The notes below the pieces were generated by a model. The model did no database searches. It was not told the DNA's origin and saw only the letters and a program-made list of their open reading frames with translations. Made by a program: the position numbers and the translations under genes. Positions 12,303 through 13,754 of a stretch of 13,754 bases of DNA are shown here, in pieces; the first letter of the stretch is position 1, and the number at the start of each line of letters is the position of its first letter. This DNA comes from Coriobacteriaceae bacterium (lineage in GTDB: Bacteria > Actinomycetota > Coriobacteriia > Coriobacteriales > UMGS124), in NCBI GenBank assembly GCA_019420325.1, contig JAHZHK010000074.1, positions 1 through 13,754 of the forward strand, written 5' to 3'.

Positions 12303-13151
12303 ATGATCACGTCAATGACGCGCCGCGAGATGCTTGCCGGCGGCCTGATGGCCCTTGCTTGCGCGGGAACCGCATCGGCCTTTGCCGACGAGGCGAAGTC
12401 TGGGTCGCTTGCCGACACGGTCTCCAAGCTTGTCGCCTGCCCGGTGAACCTCACGGAAGACCAGCTCGACGACGCCATTGCCGCCTACACCTACGATGGC
12501 AAGGCCACCGAGATCACGGCGCGCATGGTCATCGAGGACGCCACGAACATCGAGCAGCGCAAGAACGACGACGACACCTACTCCACTCCCAGCACCGAGG
12601 ACATCCTTACCTACGTGCGCAACGAGATCTTGCGTACCCTCGTGCAGGCCAACGGCATCGAAGTGAGCGACGACGAGGTTTCTGCCTACATGCAGAACAC
12701 CTTGGGAGCTCAGGACTTCGCCACGGTTGCCAACTACTATGGTCTCGATGAGGAAAAGGCCAAGACCATCATCACCGAGGGCGCCGCAGTGGCCAAGCTG
12801 CGAGACACGGTGAGCGGCTCGATCGGTTCGTCTCCCCAGATGCCTGAGTCTCCTGCCGACGGCGACAACTCTGCCGCCAATGCCGACTATGCCGCCTACA
12901 TCGTGGAGCTTGCCGGCAGTGATTGGGACGCTGAGAACAAGACGTGGGCCGACGGCAGCCCCTATGCAAGCGCCCTTGAGGCCTACGACTTCAATGGCGA
13001 GCTGGCAAACTATCAGATGGCCTTTGCGGCATATAGCGTTGCCTCCCAGCTGTACGGCCAGGCTTCCTCTGCCCAGTACAGCGCCTGGCAGTCCTACACC
13101 AACGAGTATTTCGGCACGGCGACCCTTACCGTCCTTTCGCTCAAGGCGTAG
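12303..13151 (+). CDS. Tat-signal secreted protein with SurA-N-like helical domain, function unknown
   Basis: 282-residue protein that I do not recognise as a named family. The N terminus MTRREMLAGGLMALACAGTASA (residues 5-26) is a twin-arginine type signal with a likely cut after A26 or A28; C20 makes a lipoprotein reading possible, but the lipobox (ALAC) is poor. Residues about 98-170 are helical with NEILRTLVQANGIEVSDDEV and AKTIITEGAAVAKLRDTV, a pattern like the N-terminal chaperone region of SurA/PrsA foldases and the trigger factor C-terminal domain. No peptidyl-prolyl isomerase domain follows: after a Gly/Ser/Pro linker (172-192) comes a Tyr/Ala-rich helical tail (193-282). In-frame ATGs lie at 12297, 12303 and 12315; GAAAGGGG (12288-12295) is best placed for 12303. 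It stands alone between the tRNA terminator and rplM. Confidence 0.8.
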   Translation: MITSMTRREMLAGGLMALACAGTASAFADEAKSGSLADTVSKLVACPVNLTEDQLDDAIAAYTYDGKATEITARMVIEDATNIEQRKNDDDTYSTPSTEDILTYVRNEILRTLVQANGIEVSDDEVSAYMQNTLGAQDFATVANYYGLDEEKAKTIITEGAAVAKLRDTVSGSIGSSPQMPESPADGDNSAANADYAAYIVELAGSDWDAENKTWADGSPYASALEAYDFNGELANYQMAFAAYSVASQLYGQASSAQYSAWQSYTNEYFGTATLTVLSLKA

Positions 13152-13224
13152 TCGGCCTCAAGGTTTCCTGTCCTGTGATTTGTGGAGTAAGAGTAGGAAA
13201 GCCCCGCGCGAGGGTCATTTCGCA

Positions 13225-13253
13225 TTGACACTCAGGGGCCTTCCTCATAGACT
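13225..13253 (+). promoter_or_regulatory. promoter of rplM
   Basis: A consensus -35 TTGACA (13225-13230), exactly 17 bases, and TAGACT (13248-13253) as -10. The start would be near 13260, giving a leader of about 77 bases before the GTG. This is the strongest promoter by sequence in the window, as expected for a ribosomal protein operon. Confidence 0.8.
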
Positions 13254-13261
13254 CTTTTAGT

Positions 13262-13300
13262 TCACTTTCGCAGAGCCCCGTGAAACCTCTGTTTCAGTGA
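13262..13300 (+). promoter_or_regulatory. hairpin in the rplM leader
   Basis: TGAAAC (13281-13286), loop CTCT, GTTTCA (13291-13296) is a 6-bp stem; TCACT (13262-13266) can pair with AGTGA (13296-13300) around it, competing only for A13296. It lies in the 5' untranslated leader, upstream of the ribosome binding site. Autoregulation by L13 is known in other bacteria, so a regulatory role is possible but not shown. Confidence 0.35.
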
Positions 13301-13336
13301 CAAATCCTATGCGAGTATGAGTTGGAGGAGTTTTAC

Positions 13337-13754
13337 GTGAAGACCACGTACTACGCCAAGCCCGGTGAAGTCGAGCGCGAGTGGCTGCTCATTGACGCTG
13401 CCGAGGGCAAGAATGGCGGCATGATTCTCGGTCGTCTGGCCGCTCAGGTTGCTGCTATCCTGCGCGGCAAGCACAAGCCGACCTTTACCCCCCATGTCGA
13501 CACGGGTGACTTCGTTGTCATCGTCAACGCCGACAAGGTGCGCCTCTCCGGCAACAAGGAAGAGGAGAAGGTCTGGTACCGTTACACCGGTTACATCGGT
13601 GGCCTCAAGAAGGAGACCTGGAAGGAGGCCATGGAGAAGCACCCCGAGCGCATCGTTGAGCGCGCTGTCAAGGGCATGCTCCCCCACAACTCCCTCGGCC
13701 GCAAGCAGTTCACCAAGCTCAAGGTGTACGCTGGCCCCGAGCATCCCCACCAAG
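13337..13754 (+). CDS. rplM: 50S ribosomal protein L13 (partial, 3' end outside window)
   Basis: The frame runs 139 codons to the right edge without a stop. It encodes ribosomal protein L13, an early-assembly 23S rRNA binding protein of the large subunit. Family signatures are LRGKHKPTFTPHVDTGDFVV (44-63), WYRYTGYIGGLK (80-91) and VKGMLPHNSLGR followed by LKVYAGPEHPH. Only a few C-terminal residues should be missing, since L13 is usually about 142-150 long. The start is GTG, supported by GGAGGAG at 13324-13330, 6 bases upstream; no ATG suits better. Between IDA and LGRLA, where L13 normally has a short EGK-type turn, this protein reads AEGKNGGMI, an apparent insertion of about four residues. 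rpsI normally follows, but it is beyond the window. Confidence 0.97.
   Translation, partial: MKTTYYAKPGEVEREWLLIDAAEGKNGGMILGRLAAQVAAILRGKHKPTFTPHVDTGDFVVIVNADKVRLSGNKEEEKVWYRYTGYIGGLKKETWKEAMEKHPERIVERAVKGMLPHNSLGRKQFTKLKVYAGPEHPHQ

Noticed and set aside
13162..13203. GGTTTCCT / AGGAAA(G)CC inverted repeat after the secreted-protein gene
   Set aside because: Arms are weak, the stem has a bulged base and the loop is about 25 bases, with no T run; not supportable as a terminator.
1..13754. CRISPR arrays, insertion sequences, toxin-antitoxin pairs or defence genes
   Set aside because: None seen: no spaced direct repeats, no transposase-like frames, and all sizeable gaps contain only promoters, leaders or the tRNA.

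Overview
The window looks like chromosomal DNA from a high-GC Gram-positive of the class Coriobacteriia, probably an Eggerthellaceae-like anaerobe. This is an inference from three things: strongly GC-biased codon use, actinobacterial-looking housekeeping genes, and a System I cytochrome c maturation (ccm) cluster whose CcmE carries the CxxxY variant heme-binding motif. No marker gene in the window fixes the genus. I see no insertion sequence, prophage, CRISPR array or compositional island; the genes look native and are tightly packed on the + strand after the first one.

Left part (1-4634): an exodeoxyribonuclease III gene (xth family) on the minus strand is divergent from a folate and biotin run: folE, a fused folP-folK gene, a biotin-protein ligase without a DNA-binding domain, and the biotin transporter S-component bioY. 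The divergent intergenic region carries extended -10 type promoter candidates facing both ways. No folB (dihydroneopterin aldolase) is present between folE and folP-folK.

Middle part (4635-11974): an AT-richer, structured leader precedes a probable seven-gene operon, ccmE-ccmF-ccmA-ccmB-ccmC-ccmD-ppk2. CcmABCD and CcmE would export, load and hold heme on the outer face of the membrane, and CcmF would ligate it to apocytochrome c. CcmE is unusual: two consecutive OB-like domains, only the first with a CxxxY heme-attachment motif. CcmG and CcmH (thiol-redox partners) are not in the window. The last gene encodes a two-domain polyphosphate kinase 2 family protein whose first domain has altered motifs, and its ribosome binding site overlaps the end of ccmD.

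Right part (11975-13754): a tRNA-Glu(UUC) gene with a good promoter, an inverted repeat inside that promoter, and a strong intrinsic terminator. Then comes a Tat-signal-bearing secreted protein with a SurA-N-like helical region, preceded by a possible short upstream ORF. Last is the start of rplM (ribosomal protein L13), with a near-consensus promoter and a GTG start, cut by the right edge.

The most interesting points are the tandem-OB CxxxY CcmE, the CATG boxes spaced exactly 16 bp apart upstream of it, the placement of a PPK2 gene at the end of a ccm operon, the folP-folK fusion without folB, and the unassigned Tat-exported protein. I found no clearly new multi-gene system.
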